From CBFFRJ01 sp051486985 (GTDB lineage Bacteria; Pseudomonadota; Gammaproteobacteria; Enterobacterales; Enterobacteriaceae): DNA of 64,000 bases. Location: contig NZ_JAHVDV010000006.1 in assembly GCF_051486985.1 (NCBI RefSeq), positions 62,001 to 126,000 of the forward strand, in the 5' to 3' direction. The stretch's first letter is position 1. The number at the start of each line of letters is the position of its first letter. This document shows, piece by piece, positions 43,052 to 52,626 of the stretch. The notes below the pieces were generated by a model that was not told the DNA's origin, did not search any database, and worked only from the letters and a program-made list of their open reading frames with translations. Position numbers and translations under genes: made by a program.

Positions 43052-44488
43052 TCAAATACGTCCGTATCGATCTTCAAAGCGCACAATGTCGTCCTCTTCG
43101 AGATAAGAACCCGAACGCACTTCAATCAAATCGAGCGGAATTTTGCCTGGATTTTCCAGGCAGTGCCGGGCACCGAGGGGAATATAAATCGATTCGTTTT
43201 CGCCCAGCAGCTTCACCTCTTCATCGATGGTGACTTTAGCCGTCCCCGCGACCACCACCCAGTGTTCTGCCCGATGGTGATGCATCTGCACCGAGAGTCC
43301 CTCGCCCGGTTTCACCGTGATCCGTTTCACCTGATAGCGATCGCCGGCATCAATGGAGTCATATTTGCCCCAGGGACGGTAAACTTCGCGGTGAATATGG
43401 TGTTCATGACGGCCATCCGCTTTAATCTGCTCGACCACCTTTTTCACGTCCTGAACGTGATTGCGGTCGGCAATCAGCACCGCATCCTTGGTCTGCACCA
43501 CCACCAGATCTTTCACGCCGACGGTGGTGACCAGACCGGACTCCGCGTAAACGAAGCTGTTTTCCGTTTCATGACTGATGACGTCGCCGTGATGTACGTT
43601 TCCCTCAGGGGTATGGGCACTGATTTCCCAGAGCGAGGACCAGGAGCCGACATCGCTCCAGCCTGCGTCCATTGGAACCACCACCGCATCGGCGGTTTTT
43701 TCCATTACCGCATAGTCAATGGATTCGTCAGGACAAGCGAGGAACGGCTCCTCTGCTACACGGATGAAATCCAGATCCGGGTCAGTGACGTTCATCGCCT
43801 TTTCGCATGCGCTGTAGATATCGGGACGGTACTTTTTCAGCTCTTCCAGATAGCGCCCGGCACGGAAGAGAAACATACCGCTGTTCCAGTAATACTCACC
43901 GCTGGCTACGTAGGCCTGTGCGGTGTCAAGATTGGGTTTTTCAACAAATTGTGCCACGTCAAAGGCAACGGCATCTTCCTCGCCCTGCGCCAGGTCGCCA
44001 CGACGAATGTAGCCATAGCCGGTTTCCGGCATATCCGGCACGATGCCGAAGGTCACCAGTTTGCCCTTCTCTGCCCAGGGCATCGCCTGACGTACTGAGG
44101 TACGAAAAGCTTCTTCATCAGCGATAACGTGGTCGGCTGCCAGCACCAGCATCAGCGGGTCCGCCTCCGGGTTGTGCCGTTTTACCGCCATCGCTGCGAG
44201 GGCAATCGCTGGGGCGGTGTTGCGCCCGGCCGGTTCCAGAATAATGTTCTCTGTCAGCTTATTAAGCTGGCGAAGCTGCTCGGCAACAATAAAGCGGTGC
44301 TGTTCATTACAGATGACAACAGGGCTTTCACACTCCACGCCCTCCAGACGACAGACCGTGGTTTGCAGCATGGTCAGGTCGCCTTTCAGGCACAAAAATT
44401 GTTTCGGGTAGAGCACGCGGGACAGCGGCCACAGACGGCTACCAGAGCCTCCGGCCATCACGACCGGGTACAATTGTGTTTGACTCAT
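43052..44488 (-). CDS. manC: Mannose-1-phosphate guanylyltransferase ManC (CpsB)
   Basis: Makes GDP-mannose from mannose 1-phosphate and GTP. The 478-residue type II protein has the nucleotidyltransferase signature GGSGSRLWPLSR (residues 13-24), FVEKPN and a C-terminal cupin isomerase-like domain (VKPGEGLSVQMHHHRAEHW, then IYIPLGARHCLENPG). The start overlaps the wcaI stop by 4 bases. It provides the precursor for the Gmd-Fcl GDP-fucose route encoded further upstream in the same operon. Confidence 0.96.
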   Translation of the reverse strand: MSQTQLYPVVMAGGSGSRLWPLSRVLYPKQFLCLKGDLTMLQTTVCRLEGVECESPVVICNEQHRFIVAEQLRQLNKLTENIILEPAGRNTAPAIALAAMAVKRHNPEADPLMLVLAADHVIADEEAFRTSVRQAMPWAEKGKLVTFGIVPDMPETGYGYIRRGDLAQGEEDAVAFDVAQFVEKPNLDTAQAYVASGEYYWNSGMFLFRAGRYLEELKKYRPDIYSACEKAMNVTDPDLDFIRVAEEPFLACPDESIDYAVMEKTADAVVVPMDAGWSDVGSWSSLWEISAHTPEGNVHHGDVISHETENSFVYAESGLVTTVGVKDLVVVQTKDAVLIADRNHVQDVKKVVEQIKADGRHEHHIHREVYRPWGKYDSIDAGDRYQVKRITVKPGEGLSVQMHHHRAEHWVVVAGTAKVTIDEEVKLLGENESIYIPLGARHCLENPGKIPLDLIEVRSGSYLEEDDIVRFEDRYGRI

Positions 44489-45789
44489 GATTTATCCCCA
44501 TTCCCTTCGTAATTCAGCGTGTCACTCTGCGACGAGGCAGTGCGGGCTTCGCCAGCGGCTGGATCACGACGGGAAATATCAGTCATAAACTGGGTTAAGA
44601 CGCGCTCTTTTTCGAGCGTGTTTTCGGCATATTCACGTGCCACCGTGTTGTTATGCGGCATCAGCAGCGCCTGCTGGATCCCGGCCGTCAGTGCTTCAAC
44701 GGATTCGGGCTCGACACGCACGGCAATGCCAGGAAAGGTCTGGCAGAGTTCGCCAAGTTCGGTGCCCGCTTCGGCGGTAATCACCGCATTCCCGCCTACC
44801 GCCAGAATATTGGTCAGTTTTGAAGGCAATACCGCGTCTGCGGCGCCGCGTTTCTGAATCACCAGATGGCAGTCAGCCATTTTTAACAGCGCAGGCAGTG
44901 CGTCGTAGGGCTGCAGAGGATAAAACCTGACGTTGTCGAGCTTTTCTGCCTGCACCTGTTTTTCCAGCCGGGCTTTTCCCCCACCCTGCCCGACAATCAC
45001 AAACAGCAAAGGCTGCTCGCGTAGCGCAACGGCGGCGGCAATCACATTTTCCAGCCCCTGCTTTTCGCCAATATTGCCGGAGTAAAGAATGATTTTTTTG
45101 TCATCCGGCAGACCCAGCTCACGCTTAAGCTGCATGACGCGGGGAGCGTCGACATCACGAAAACGGGCCACTTCAGACCAGTTCGGGAAGAAGATCACGC
45201 GCTCGGCGTTGACCCCTTTCTCGCGCGCCTTGTTCATCATGGAGCGGGAGATGGTAGAGACGTTATCGACATTGCGCAGGTTGCTGCGCTCAAAAGCGCT
45301 GGCAAGCTTAGCGACAATGCCGCCTTTGCCTTTGCCAGCCATGCCTAAACCGAGCATGGCATCGACTTCATAATCCTGTATATGCACCAGCGTGCGCGCG
45401 CCGGTCAGTCTGGCCAGCAGGCGCATACCCGGTATGCAGAACAGGGTCGGAACCACCCCGATGATGCGATCCGGCTTCCAGCTGCGCTGCGCCATCAACG
45501 GGAAAAAACTGCTCACGGCAAAACTCGTCAAATGGATAAGCCGCTTGATGGTCGAGGGCTGAGCGGGAACATACAGCGGGCAGCGCCAGACGGTTGCCGC
45601 CCCCGTTTCCCGGCGATAGCGCCAGGCTGACCAGGGCTTAGCGACACGCCATTGTGGATAGTACGGCGGCGCTGTAATTACGCGAACGTCATGGCCCTGC
45701 CGGGCCATCCACTCCACCATTTCGCCGGTGTATTTCCCGATACCGGTTAATTCCGGCGACGCGTTGATGCCGTAGACCAGAATTTTCAT
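44485..45789 (-). CDS. wcaI: Colanic acid glycosyltransferase WcaI
   Basis: A 434-residue GT-B glycosyltransferase (GT4-like), with N-terminal MKILVYGINASPELTGIGKYTGEM-type start and donor-domain motifs ILYSGNIGEKQGLENV and DAVLPSKLTNILAVGG. In E. coli it adds fucose in colanic acid assembly. The protein is ~27 residues longer than E. coli K-12 WcaI, the extra part being a hydrophilic C-terminal tail (RDPAAGEARTASSQSD). It overlaps manC and gmm by 4 bases each. Confidence 0.92.
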   Translation of the reverse strand: MKILVYGINASPELTGIGKYTGEMVEWMARQGHDVRVITAPPYYPQWRVAKPWSAWRYRRETGAATVWRCPLYVPAQPSTIKRLIHLTSFAVSSFFPLMAQRSWKPDRIIGVVPTLFCIPGMRLLARLTGARTLVHIQDYEVDAMLGLGMAGKGKGGIVAKLASAFERSNLRNVDNVSTISRSMMNKAREKGVNAERVIFFPNWSEVARFRDVDAPRVMQLKRELGLPDDKKIILYSGNIGEKQGLENVIAAAVALREQPLLFVIVGQGGGKARLEKQVQAEKLDNVRFYPLQPYDALPALLKMADCHLVIQKRGAADAVLPSKLTNILAVGGNAVITAEAGTELGELCQTFPGIAVRVEPESVEALTAGIQQALLMPHNNTVAREYAENTLEKERVLTQFMTDISRRDPAAGEARTASSQSDTLNYEGNGDKS

Positions 45790-46259
45790 AGCCCCGGCAC
45801 CCCACGCGCTTCCTGGAAATAGGCGCGGCTGTTGTCGTGTACCAGCGGGTCAGCAATCAGTACATCCGGCGTCAGCCAGCGGTAGTCGTCGTGCTGATCC
45901 TGCGGTAACGCCAGGGTGTCCTGATCCACGCGCAGTCTGAACCCCAGCACAATGTAGTGCGTGCTGAAGTCGCTTCCGGAGAAGTTATCGTCGTAGAAGT
46001 GTTGCCAGACGCCATAAAATTCCCCGGCAGACATAGGAAGACGCAGGCCCAGTTCGGCCAGCGTCAGGCGTTCAAAGGCGACAGCCAGCGGCTCATCTTT
46101 CTGTACCCGCCCCCCTGGCACGAACCAGTACCCCTGCGCGGGGCGGTTGGTGCGCTTACCGACCAGATACTCCCCATGCGCATTCTCAACGATAAGATCG
46201 ACAGAAATGAGCGGGGTAGAACGTACTACCGTGGCAAAATCGTCCGGACGTAAAAACAT
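45786..46259 (-). CDS. gmm: GDP-mannose mannosyl hydrolase Gmm (WcaH, NudD)
   Basis: A Nudix-family enzyme of 157 residues that splits GDP-mannose/GDP-glucose to GDP and sugar. The degenerate Nudix box typical of Gmm is visible as GGRVQKDEPLAVAFERLTLA, in which the usual REUxEE glutamates are altered. Substrate-contact segments VGKRTNRPAQGYWFVPGG and HYIVLGF are also present. It lies between fcl (2-bp gap) and wcaI (4-bp overlap). Confidence 0.95.
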   Translation of the reverse strand: MFLRPDDFATVVRSTPLISVDLIVENAHGEYLVGKRTNRPAQGYWFVPGGRVQKDEPLAVAFERLTLAELGLRLPMSAGEFYGVWQHFYDDNFSGSDFSTHYIVLGFRLRVDQDTLALPQDQHDDYRWLTPDVLIADPLVHDNSRAYFQEARGVPGL

Positions 46260-46261
46260 AG

Positions 46262-47227
46262 TTACCCCCTGAACCGCTGCTGGTTTTCAAGGAACCACTG
46301 GTAGGTGCTGGCCAGCCCCTGCTCCAGGGAAATCTCGTGATACCAGCCAAGCGCATGCAGGCGTGTGACATCCAGCAGTTTGCGCGGCGTACCGTCGGGT
46401 TTTGTGGCATCAAAGACCACGCGCCCTTTGTAGCCCACCACCTGTGCCAGCGTCTGCGCCAGTTCACGGATGGTGCAATCGATGCCGGTACCCACGTTAA
46501 TGTGCGACAGCATGGGCTGGGTATTCTCCTGCCACACGCTCTCATCAAGCTCCATCACATGGATACTGGCTGCCGCCATGTCGTCTACATGAAGGAACTC
46601 ACGCATCGGGGTACCGCTGCCCCATACCACCACATCTGGCGCATTGCTGACGGTCGCTTCGTGGAAGCGGCGAAGCAGTGCGGGTATCACATGGGAATTG
46701 CTCGGATGGAAGTTATCGTTCGGCCCGTACAGGTTCGTAGGCATCACCGAGCGATAGTCGCGGCCATGCTGACGGTTGTAGGACTCACAGAGCTTGATAC
46801 CCGCAATTTTCGCAATGGCATAAGGCTCATTGGTGGCCTCAAGGGTGCCCTGCAGCAGTTCGCTTTCAGCGATGGGCTGGGCCGCCAGTTTCGGGTAGAT
46901 GCACGAGGAGCCCAGGAACAACAATTTATTCACGTTATGCGTGTGCGCAGCGTGAATGATGTTGCTCTCGATCATCATGTTCTCGTAGATGAAATCTGCC
47001 GGGAAGGTGTTATTGGCCACAATGCCCCCCACCTTCGCCGCCGCCAGGTAAACCTGATCGATGCGCTCGGTGGCAAAAAAAGCATTTACCGCAGCCGGGT
47101 CAAGGAGATCGAGCGCGTCGCGATTACGCAACACCAGCTCCACCTCCTCCCGCTGTTCAAGCTGGCGAACGATCGCCGAGCCGACCATGCCGCGGTGACC
47201 CGCGACAAAGATACGTTTTTTCGTCAT
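46262..47227 (-). CDS. fcl: GDP-L-fucose synthase Fcl (WcaG)
   Basis: An extended SDR of 321 residues. It epimerises and reduces GDP-4-keto-6-deoxy-mannose to GDP-L-fucose. NADP motif GHRGMVGSAI is at residues 10-19, catalytic serine region FLGSSCIYPK, and YAIAKIAG gives the YxxxK. The neighbouring gmd ends 2 bp before its start, so the two consecutive enzymes are co-translated. Confidence 0.96.
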   Translation of the reverse strand: MTKKRIFVAGHRGMVGSAIVRQLEQREEVELVLRNRDALDLLDPAAVNAFFATERIDQVYLAAAKVGGIVANNTFPADFIYENMMIESNIIHAAHTHNVNKLLFLGSSCIYPKLAAQPIAESELLQGTLEATNEPYAIAKIAGIKLCESYNRQHGRDYRSVMPTNLYGPNDNFHPSNSHVIPALLRRFHEATVSNAPDVVVWGSGTPMREFLHVDDMAAASIHVMELDESVWQENTQPMLSHINVGTGIDCTIRELAQTLAQVVGYKGRVVFDATKPDGTPRKLLDVTRLHALGWYHEISLEQGLASTYQWFLENQQRFRG

Positions 47228-47229
47228 GC

Positions 47230-48351
47230 TCAGGACTCCAGCGCGATGGCCACCTCGTAGCCGTGGGCCCGCAGCAACGAGTGTTTTTTCGCTGCTTCAA
47301 GATCGTGTGCCACCATCTCGGAGACCATTTCCTGCAGCGTGGTTTCTGGTTTCCAGCCCAGCTTCTCATGCGCTTTCGTCGGGTCGCCCAGCAGGGTTTC
47401 CACTTCAGCAGGACGGAAATAGCGTGGATCAACGGCAACAATCACATCACCTGGCTTCACGCCCGGCGCATCATGCCCGGTAACAGAGACCACAATCCCT
47501 TTCTCTTCCACACCTTTACCTTCAAAGCGCAGTTTGATGCCAAGCTGAGCCGCCGCCATCTCAACGAACTGACGCACCGAATACTGAACGCCTGTGGCGA
47601 TAACGAAATCTTCAGGTTTGTCCTGCTGCAGCATCATCCACTGCATTTTTACGTAGTCTTTGGCATGGCCCCAGTCACGCAGGGAGTCCATGTTGCCGAG
47701 GTAGAGGCAGGACTCCAGTCCCTGGGCAATGTTGGCAATCGCACGGGTGATTTTGCGGGTCACGAAAGTCTCGCCACGACGCGGGGATTCGTGGTTAAAC
47801 AGGATACCGTTGCACGCGTACATGCCATAAGATTCACGGTAGTTGACGGTGATCCAGTAAGCGTAGAGTTTTGCCACGGCATACGGAGAGCGCGGGTAGA
47901 ACGGCGTGGTCTCTTTCTGCGGAATTTCCTGCACCAGACCGTACAGTTCGGAGGTGGAGGCCTGGTAGAAACGGGTTTTCTTTTCAAGACCCAGGAAGCG
48001 AATCGCCTCCAGCAGACGCAAAGTACCCATACCGTCAACGTCGGCAGTGTATTCCGGTGATTCGAAAGAGACCGCCACGTGGCTCATCGCGCCCAGGTTA
48101 TACACCTCATCCGGCTGCACTTCCTGCAAAATACGGGTCAGGTTGGAGGAGTCGGTCAGGTCACCGTAGTGCAGATGAAACTTAGGATTGCTGGCATGTG
48201 GATCCTGGTAAATATGATCGACACGTTCAGTATTAAAGGAAGAAGCACGGCGTTTAATACCATGAACCTCGTAGCCTTTCTCCAGAAGCAGTTCCGCCAG
48301 ATAAGAACCATCTTGCCCGGTTACGCCGGTGATGAGAGCGACTTTTGACAT
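47230..48351 (-). CDS. gmd: GDP-mannose 4,6-dehydratase Gmd
   Basis: First committed step to GDP-L-fucose. The 373 residues include NADP motif GVTGQDGSYLAE, the STSELYG catalytic Thr/Ser-Glu region, and YAVAKLYAYW for YxxxK, plus the RGETFVTRKITRA substrate segment of GDP-sugar dehydratases. It is followed directly by fcl; wcaF precedes by 27 bp. Confidence 0.97.
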   Translation of the reverse strand: MSKVALITGVTGQDGSYLAELLLEKGYEVHGIKRRASSFNTERVDHIYQDPHASNPKFHLHYGDLTDSSNLTRILQEVQPDEVYNLGAMSHVAVSFESPEYTADVDGMGTLRLLEAIRFLGLEKKTRFYQASTSELYGLVQEIPQKETTPFYPRSPYAVAKLYAYWITVNYRESYGMYACNGILFNHESPRRGETFVTRKITRAIANIAQGLESCLYLGNMDSLRDWGHAKDYVKMQWMMLQQDKPEDFVIATGVQYSVRQFVEMAAAQLGIKLRFEGKGVEEKGIVVSVTGHDAPGVKPGDVIVAVDPRYFRPAEVETLLGDPTKAHEKLGWKPETTLQEMVSEMVAHDLEAAKKHSLLRAHGYEVAIALES

Positions 48352-48378
48352 TTTCTATTCCTCTGTACTTATCAGAAA

Positions 48379-48927
48379 TTATTCAGTTTCTACGCGTTCG
48401 CGTATCACCACTGCGGGATTGCCCCGGCAAATTTTGTTTGCCGCAAGCGTCTTAAAAACACTGCTACGCGCACCGACGACCGTTCCGTCGCCAATGCAGA
48501 CACCGGGCGCAACGAAGACATCCGTCGCCAGCCAGCATTTATCGCCAATCACAATCGGCTGCGCATTAATATCAAAATGCGCGCTCATATAATCGTGACT
48601 GCCCGTACACAAATAACACTTCTGCGAAATCACCGAGTTAGCCCCAATAGTAATATCGCCTAAGGTGTATAACACCGCGTCATCACCCACCCAGCTGTAA
48701 TCGCCAAGGGTAAGTTTCCACGGATAAGTAATTTTCACTGAAGGACGTATTACTACGTTTTTTCCGATTTTTGCTCCAAACAGACGTAGCAAAAAAGCCC
48801 GCCAGCGATACATAATTTGTGGCGACCAGGCAAATAAGGTTGACTGTACCGCCCACCACAGCTGAACTTTAATAGCATTGCCGCCCCGAAAGCCTTTCGG
48901 CACGGAAAATCCTTGTAATTCTTGCAT
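48379..48927 (-). CDS. wcaF: Colanic acid O-acetyltransferase WcaF
   Basis: A 182-residue left-handed beta-helix (hexapeptide repeat) acetyltransferase. Hexapeptide turns are visible from about residue 60 onward (IGKNVVIRPSVKI, VGDDAVLYTLGDITIGANSVIS, then APGVCIGDGTVVGARSSV). In E. coli it is assigned to O-acetylation of colanic acid sugars. It lies 35 bp after wcaE. Confidence 0.94.
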   Translation of the reverse strand: MQELQGFSVPKGFRGGNAIKVQLWWAVQSTLFAWSPQIMYRWRAFLLRLFGAKIGKNVVIRPSVKITYPWKLTLGDYSWVGDDAVLYTLGDITIGANSVISQKCYLCTGSHDYMSAHFDINAQPIVIGDKCWLATDVFVAPGVCIGDGTVVGARSSVFKTLAANKICRGNPAVVIRERVETE

Positions 48928-48962
48928 TATTAACCCTTAGCGCTCGGTGCTATTTTTTCTTA

Positions 48963-49712
48963 TCACCAGGATTTGTTATATAAGGCTTTTGTTTTACCGG
49001 TAGTACGTAGCCGTAGGAGATAAGATAATTGCGCCCAAAATCCCGGTACGCGTAATATCTTGCGCTGGACATTGCGCGCATCCTGGCATAATTCCAGATT
49101 ATTCGAGGTTGACACGCCGCCCATAGAGAATTCGGAAATTAATCCCGTCAGGCGTTTAAACGGAAAACCTGCTTTATACATTCTTGCAGCCAGAGCGTAA
49201 TCGGAAGAAACTTTATATTGTAAGTCGTAGGGGTAGGTTTTCAGCGCACTTACCGGGAAGAATATCGCCTGATGGCTGGCCGGTAAGCTGTGGTAAATAT
49301 ACCAACCGTGTTTAGCGCCACGGCGAATTTTGGTGCCATCGCCAAAATCTAATAACGCATCGGCAATATACATCGCATTATCACGGGCACCGGCAAGCTG
49401 GCGAATCACATTTACGCTGTCAGCGTGCAGAATATCGCCAGAGTTCAGGAACAGCGCGAAGCGGCCGTTCGCCATATCGATACCCTTGTTCATGGCATCG
49501 TAAATACCATTATCTTTCTCGCTTACGTAACGTAAGTTGTACTGACCCTTAAGGTTTTCGAGAAATTCTACTGTACCATCCTGCGAGCCGCCATCAACCA
49601 CAACCCACTCGAACGTCACGTCGGTTGCCTCAGCGAGATGCGCCAGTGACGCCCAGGTTTTCACAATGCCTTCGTAATTTCGAAACGCAACGGTAATAAT
49701 ACTTAGCAGCAT
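48963..49712 (-). CDS. wcaE: Colanic acid glycosyltransferase WcaE
   Basis: A GT2-family enzyme of 249 residues with a GT-A fold. It starts MLLSIITVAFRN and carries VVDGGSQDGT and the DxD-like region FLNSGD; HSLPASHQAIFFP is conserved in the family. The ATG at 49710-49712 is preferred to one three codons upstream, to match the E. coli N-terminus. It is believed to transfer fucose or another backbone sugar; the exact step is not read from sequence. Confidence 0.93.
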   Translation of the reverse strand: MLLSIITVAFRNYEGIVKTWASLAHLAEATDVTFEWVVVDGGSQDGTVEFLENLKGQYNLRYVSEKDNGIYDAMNKGIDMANGRFALFLNSGDILHADSVNVIRQLAGARDNAMYIADALLDFGDGTKIRRGAKHGWYIYHSLPASHQAIFFPVSALKTYPYDLQYKVSSDYALAARMYKAGFPFKRLTGLISEFSMGGVSTSNNLELCQDARNVQRKILRVPGFWAQLSYLLRLRTTGKTKALYNKSW

Positions 49713-49725
49713 GTGACGCACCTCA

Positions 49726-50946
49726 TCAGGAACTCGTTATATTCAGCGCTTTGCGCAGAATAAACGGGCAGACAATTAAAAAAGCGTATTCTGGACTAAA
49801 AATCGAACCGGTAAAGAACAACGATATCGGCGTAAAGAGATAAAGCTGAACACGATAATTCTGATTATCACCAAATGCGTTCATCATCATCTTCATGACT
49901 TTTATCAGATACCACGCGGTTAATATTACAGCGAACCACGAAAAATAAATTATTAACAGATACAGGCCATTGTCTATGGTTTTACCCACATCCGCACCGT
50001 TAAAGATTCCGAATGATGCGACATATTCATAAAGTGAGCCAAATCTTACTACACCATCAACATTGGTCAGGGAATATCCCACCATCACAAGCGGACCAAT
50101 GATGCGATAATAAGAGGATGAGCCTTCTGTTCCTAGATCACCGAGACGTTCCGCAATATAAGGAAAGGCGAAGACAACCCCGACTACAAATACGGCCAAT
50201 GAAATGATGGCCAAAGGAAGTTTCTTGCGGATCGCCTCTTTGTTCAGATACTGAAAAGCCCACTCCAGTAAATAGAACAGGATAAATGTCATAACCCCGG
50301 AAAACGATCCTGAAAGAACTATCCCTGCCAAAATCATAGCATCGGTCTTTGGCGTTTTGATACCAAACTGTTTGATGCTGAGCCAAATTGAGATTAACGC
50401 CAGAGCAAAGAATGCCGGTTCGAAATAAAGTGCAGTGGTTCGCTTACCGCCAAATTTGATAAAATTCAGCACGTAACTGTTACTGTAAATCAGATATTTC
50501 GAAATTGTCTCCATCAAACTACTGCCGCCACTGAGAATAATTTGCGCCATTTCGGCGGCCGCCAGCATGACAACCAGCCCTACCACCAGCCAGAAAAAGC
50601 GCAATATCTTACGGTGGTTATGGGGCGATATCGTCTTAAAGCGAATACTCCAGACCATGCCAATAATGATAACGATATAGACAAACAGCATGGTTGAGGT
50701 GACGTACTTACCAGCATTGAGCGACTGACCAAAGAGGTAGTTAAACAGCGTTAACGCTGCCCCTGCTCCCAGGGCAATCATTAACTTCTTCAGGTTAATT
50801 TTGTCTACATACAGCAGTAACAGCAGCGGAAGAAACGTCACAATGGTTATCGGGAAGCTTTCGCCAAGCTGGAGAAGTTTGACGTTCACCAGCAGATAGA
50901 TAAGCGGCAGCAGAAGATAACTACAGATTCTGATAGAACGAGACAT
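49726..50946 (-). CDS. wcaD: Colanic acid polymerase WcaD (Wzy-type)
   Basis: A 406-residue integral membrane protein with about 10-12 hydrophobic segments and a large loop, consistent with the Wzy-type polymerase joining colanic acid repeats at the periplasmic face. The ATG at 50944-50946 (MSRSIRICSYLLLPLIYLL) begins directly with the first membrane segment and lies inside the 3' end of wcaC (26-base overlap), as in E. coli. The longer in-frame start is within wcaC and encodes Arg/Cys-rich shadow sequence. Confidence 0.92.
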   Translation of the reverse strand: MSRSIRICSYLLLPLIYLLVNVKLLQLGESFPITIVTFLPLLLLLYVDKINLKKLMIALGAGAALTLFNYLFGQSLNAGKYVTSTMLFVYIVIIIGMVWSIRFKTISPHNHRKILRFFWLVVGLVVMLAAAEMAQIILSGGSSLMETISKYLIYSNSYVLNFIKFGGKRTTALYFEPAFFALALISIWLSIKQFGIKTPKTDAMILAGIVLSGSFSGVMTFILFYLLEWAFQYLNKEAIRKKLPLAIISLAVFVVGVVFAFPYIAERLGDLGTEGSSSYYRIIGPLVMVGYSLTNVDGVVRFGSLYEYVASFGIFNGADVGKTIDNGLYLLIIYFSWFAVILTAWYLIKVMKMMMNAFGDNQNYRVQLYLFTPISLFFTGSIFSPEYAFLIVCPFILRKALNITSS

Positions 50947-52138
50947 ATTCCTCCAGCATCTGTTGACCACTGTAGGCGACGCGGCTGCGGGCGCTGAACG
51001 CCTCAAGCGACGTGGCAAAAACAGCCTGGGCAATATCGGCTTTAGACTGTTGCACCAGAGGGAGGATCTCCTCAGCGCGGAAGGTTTTTCCCCCGGATTT
51101 ATGCAGCACCTCACGCGCTGCATCGCTGTGGGTCGCGATGACCGGTACGCCAATCGACAGCGCTTCACACAAAATGAGCGGGTAATTATCCACTCTTGAG
51201 GTGAACAGTAACGCATCCATCTGGTTCAGCTCGCTCATCAGTTGGCGTTTATCGGTCATAAAACCATGATTCACCACGTTGGGACCTTCAAAAGGCGAAA
51301 ACTTACCGAAGGTATGCAGCTCAACGTTTTCGCCGGTGGCGATGACGTCACGCACCAGTTTCTGGTTGGTCTTCCCGTCATAGCGCAGGTCATGGGCCAC
51401 CACGGCAATTTTCGGGCGACCGCGCGTCACGGTGACCGGCGACAAATCGGCCAGAATCGCTTCGGTAGCCACATCGATGCCGTTATTGATGATGCGGCAG
51501 CGCCCTGCGCCGTAAAGGCTGTTAAAAGCGTCGGCAACATGCTGGCTGGGGGAGATAAACTGACAGCCGAGCGCCAGCATTTCACGAAACCACTGCCGCT
51601 TTTGCCCTACAAGACGATGGGCACGATCGACCTTCACCGGCGGATAATTGGTCAGCGTCGGACAGGCCTCGCAGCCGGTTTTCCAGCCCTCACAACCATC
51701 AGTGAAGGCGCAGCGTCCGGTCACACTCCAGTGATCGTGCAGGGTCCAGACCAGAGTCACATCCGGTTTATGGGTTTTCACTTTCTGACAGAAGGTGACG
51801 ACGTCCGCCAGATTGAGCCAGTAGCTGTGCATCACATGAAAATGCAGCACTACCGGGCCGCTGGTACGGCTGACCGTCCGGTAGAGGTTGTTAAGGTTGC
51901 CAAACAGGTCGCGGTTAAACAGACGAAACAGCGCCAGGTTGGCAAGGGAGGTCAGGCGCGGTGTCTGCTTTATCACCTGGGGGTAATCATTGTGACTGAC
52001 GCTTTTCTTACCGCCTTTGCCGTACCCATAAACAAAGCGGGAGTGCATCCCTTTTTGTAACGCGCGCTGATGTAAATCCAGCGCTACGCCAGCGGCGCCC
52101 CCTTCAGCAAGGCGCACGTTAAATTGTAATATCTTCAT
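50921..52138 (-). CDS. wcaC: Colanic acid glycosyltransferase WcaC
   Basis: A 405-residue GT4 enzyme, assigned in E. coli to addition of a galactose. The N-terminal domain contains WTLHDHWSVTG followed by a four-Cys cluster at C143, C149, C156 and C159, likely a structural metal site. The donor domain has the typical VDNYPLILCEALSIGVPV segment with a complete E at the second position. It overlaps wcaB by 4 bases and wcaD by 26. Confidence 0.93.
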   Translation of the reverse strand: MKILQFNVRLAEGGAAGVALDLHQRALQKGMHSRFVYGYGKGGKKSVSHNDYPQVIKQTPRLTSLANLALFRLFNRDLFGNLNNLYRTVSRTSGPVVLHFHVMHSYWLNLADVVTFCQKVKTHKPDVTLVWTLHDHWSVTGRCAFTDGCEGWKTGCEACPTLTNYPPVKVDRAHRLVGQKRQWFREMLALGCQFISPSQHVADAFNSLYGAGRCRIINNGIDVATEAILADLSPVTVTRGRPKIAVVAHDLRYDGKTNQKLVRDVIATGENVELHTFGKFSPFEGPNVVNHGFMTDKRQLMSELNQMDALLFTSRVDNYPLILCEALSIGVPVIATHSDAAREVLHKSGGKTFRAEEILPLVQQSKADIAQAVFATSLEAFSARSRVAYSGQQMLEEYVSFYQNL

Positions 52139-52626
52139 TTAATCACCTTCACGCGGGCTTTCTCGCCCACCACCAGCGCGTTGTCCGGCACGCTGTCCAG
52201 AACCACGCTGCCCGCTCCGATAACCACGTTATTGCCGATGGTTATCTCTCCCAGCAGGACCACATTCGCCCCCAGCTCAACCCCGTTACCAATCACCGGG
52301 CAGGCGAGTGTCTCTGCCCCACGGTTACCGATGGTTACGCCGTGGCGAATGGTGAAATCATCACCCGCGACCACATGCTTGTTAATCACCACGGCATAGC
52401 CATGATGAATGGTAAAACGCCGACCAATGGTCGCCGCCGCCTGAATCTCGTAACCGAACAGACATTCGGTAATGAAACGGTAGGCCAGCAGGATCGGAGC
52501 TGCCCACAGGTTGTGCAGGACATTTTTTTTTCGCCATACCGAGCAGAAGTGAGCGATGCGATACGCCGCCACCATACAGCACGGACGCAAACTCCAGTGG
52601 TTGGCGCGAAAATCTTCCAGACGCAT
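52135..52626 (-). CDS. wcaB: Colanic acid O-acetyltransferase WcaB
   Basis: A 163-residue serine-acetyltransferase-like hexapeptide-repeat enzyme. The helical N-terminus (LRPCCMVAAYRIAHFC) precedes the beta-helix (IGRRFTIHHGYAVVINKHV, TIRHGVTIGNRG, IGAGSVVLDSVPDNALVVG), with the conserved HHG motif. In E. coli it acetylates a fucose. Its ATG overlaps the wcaA stop by one base (TAATG at 52624-52628) and its 3' end overlaps wcaC by 4. Confidence 0.94.
   Translation of the reverse strand: MRLEDFRANHWSLRPCCMVAAYRIAHFCSVWRKKNVLHNLWAAPILLAYRFITECLFGYEIQAAATIGRRFTIHHGYAVVINKHVVAGDDFTIRHGVTIGNRGAETLACPVIGNGVELGANVVLLGEITIGNNVVIGAGSVVLDSVPDNALVVGEKARVKVIK

Noticed and set aside
42836..44098. 420-codon plus-strand frame opposite manC
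   Set aside because: It is antisense to manC, whose motifs are complete; the long open frame is a consequence of GC-rich codon usage.
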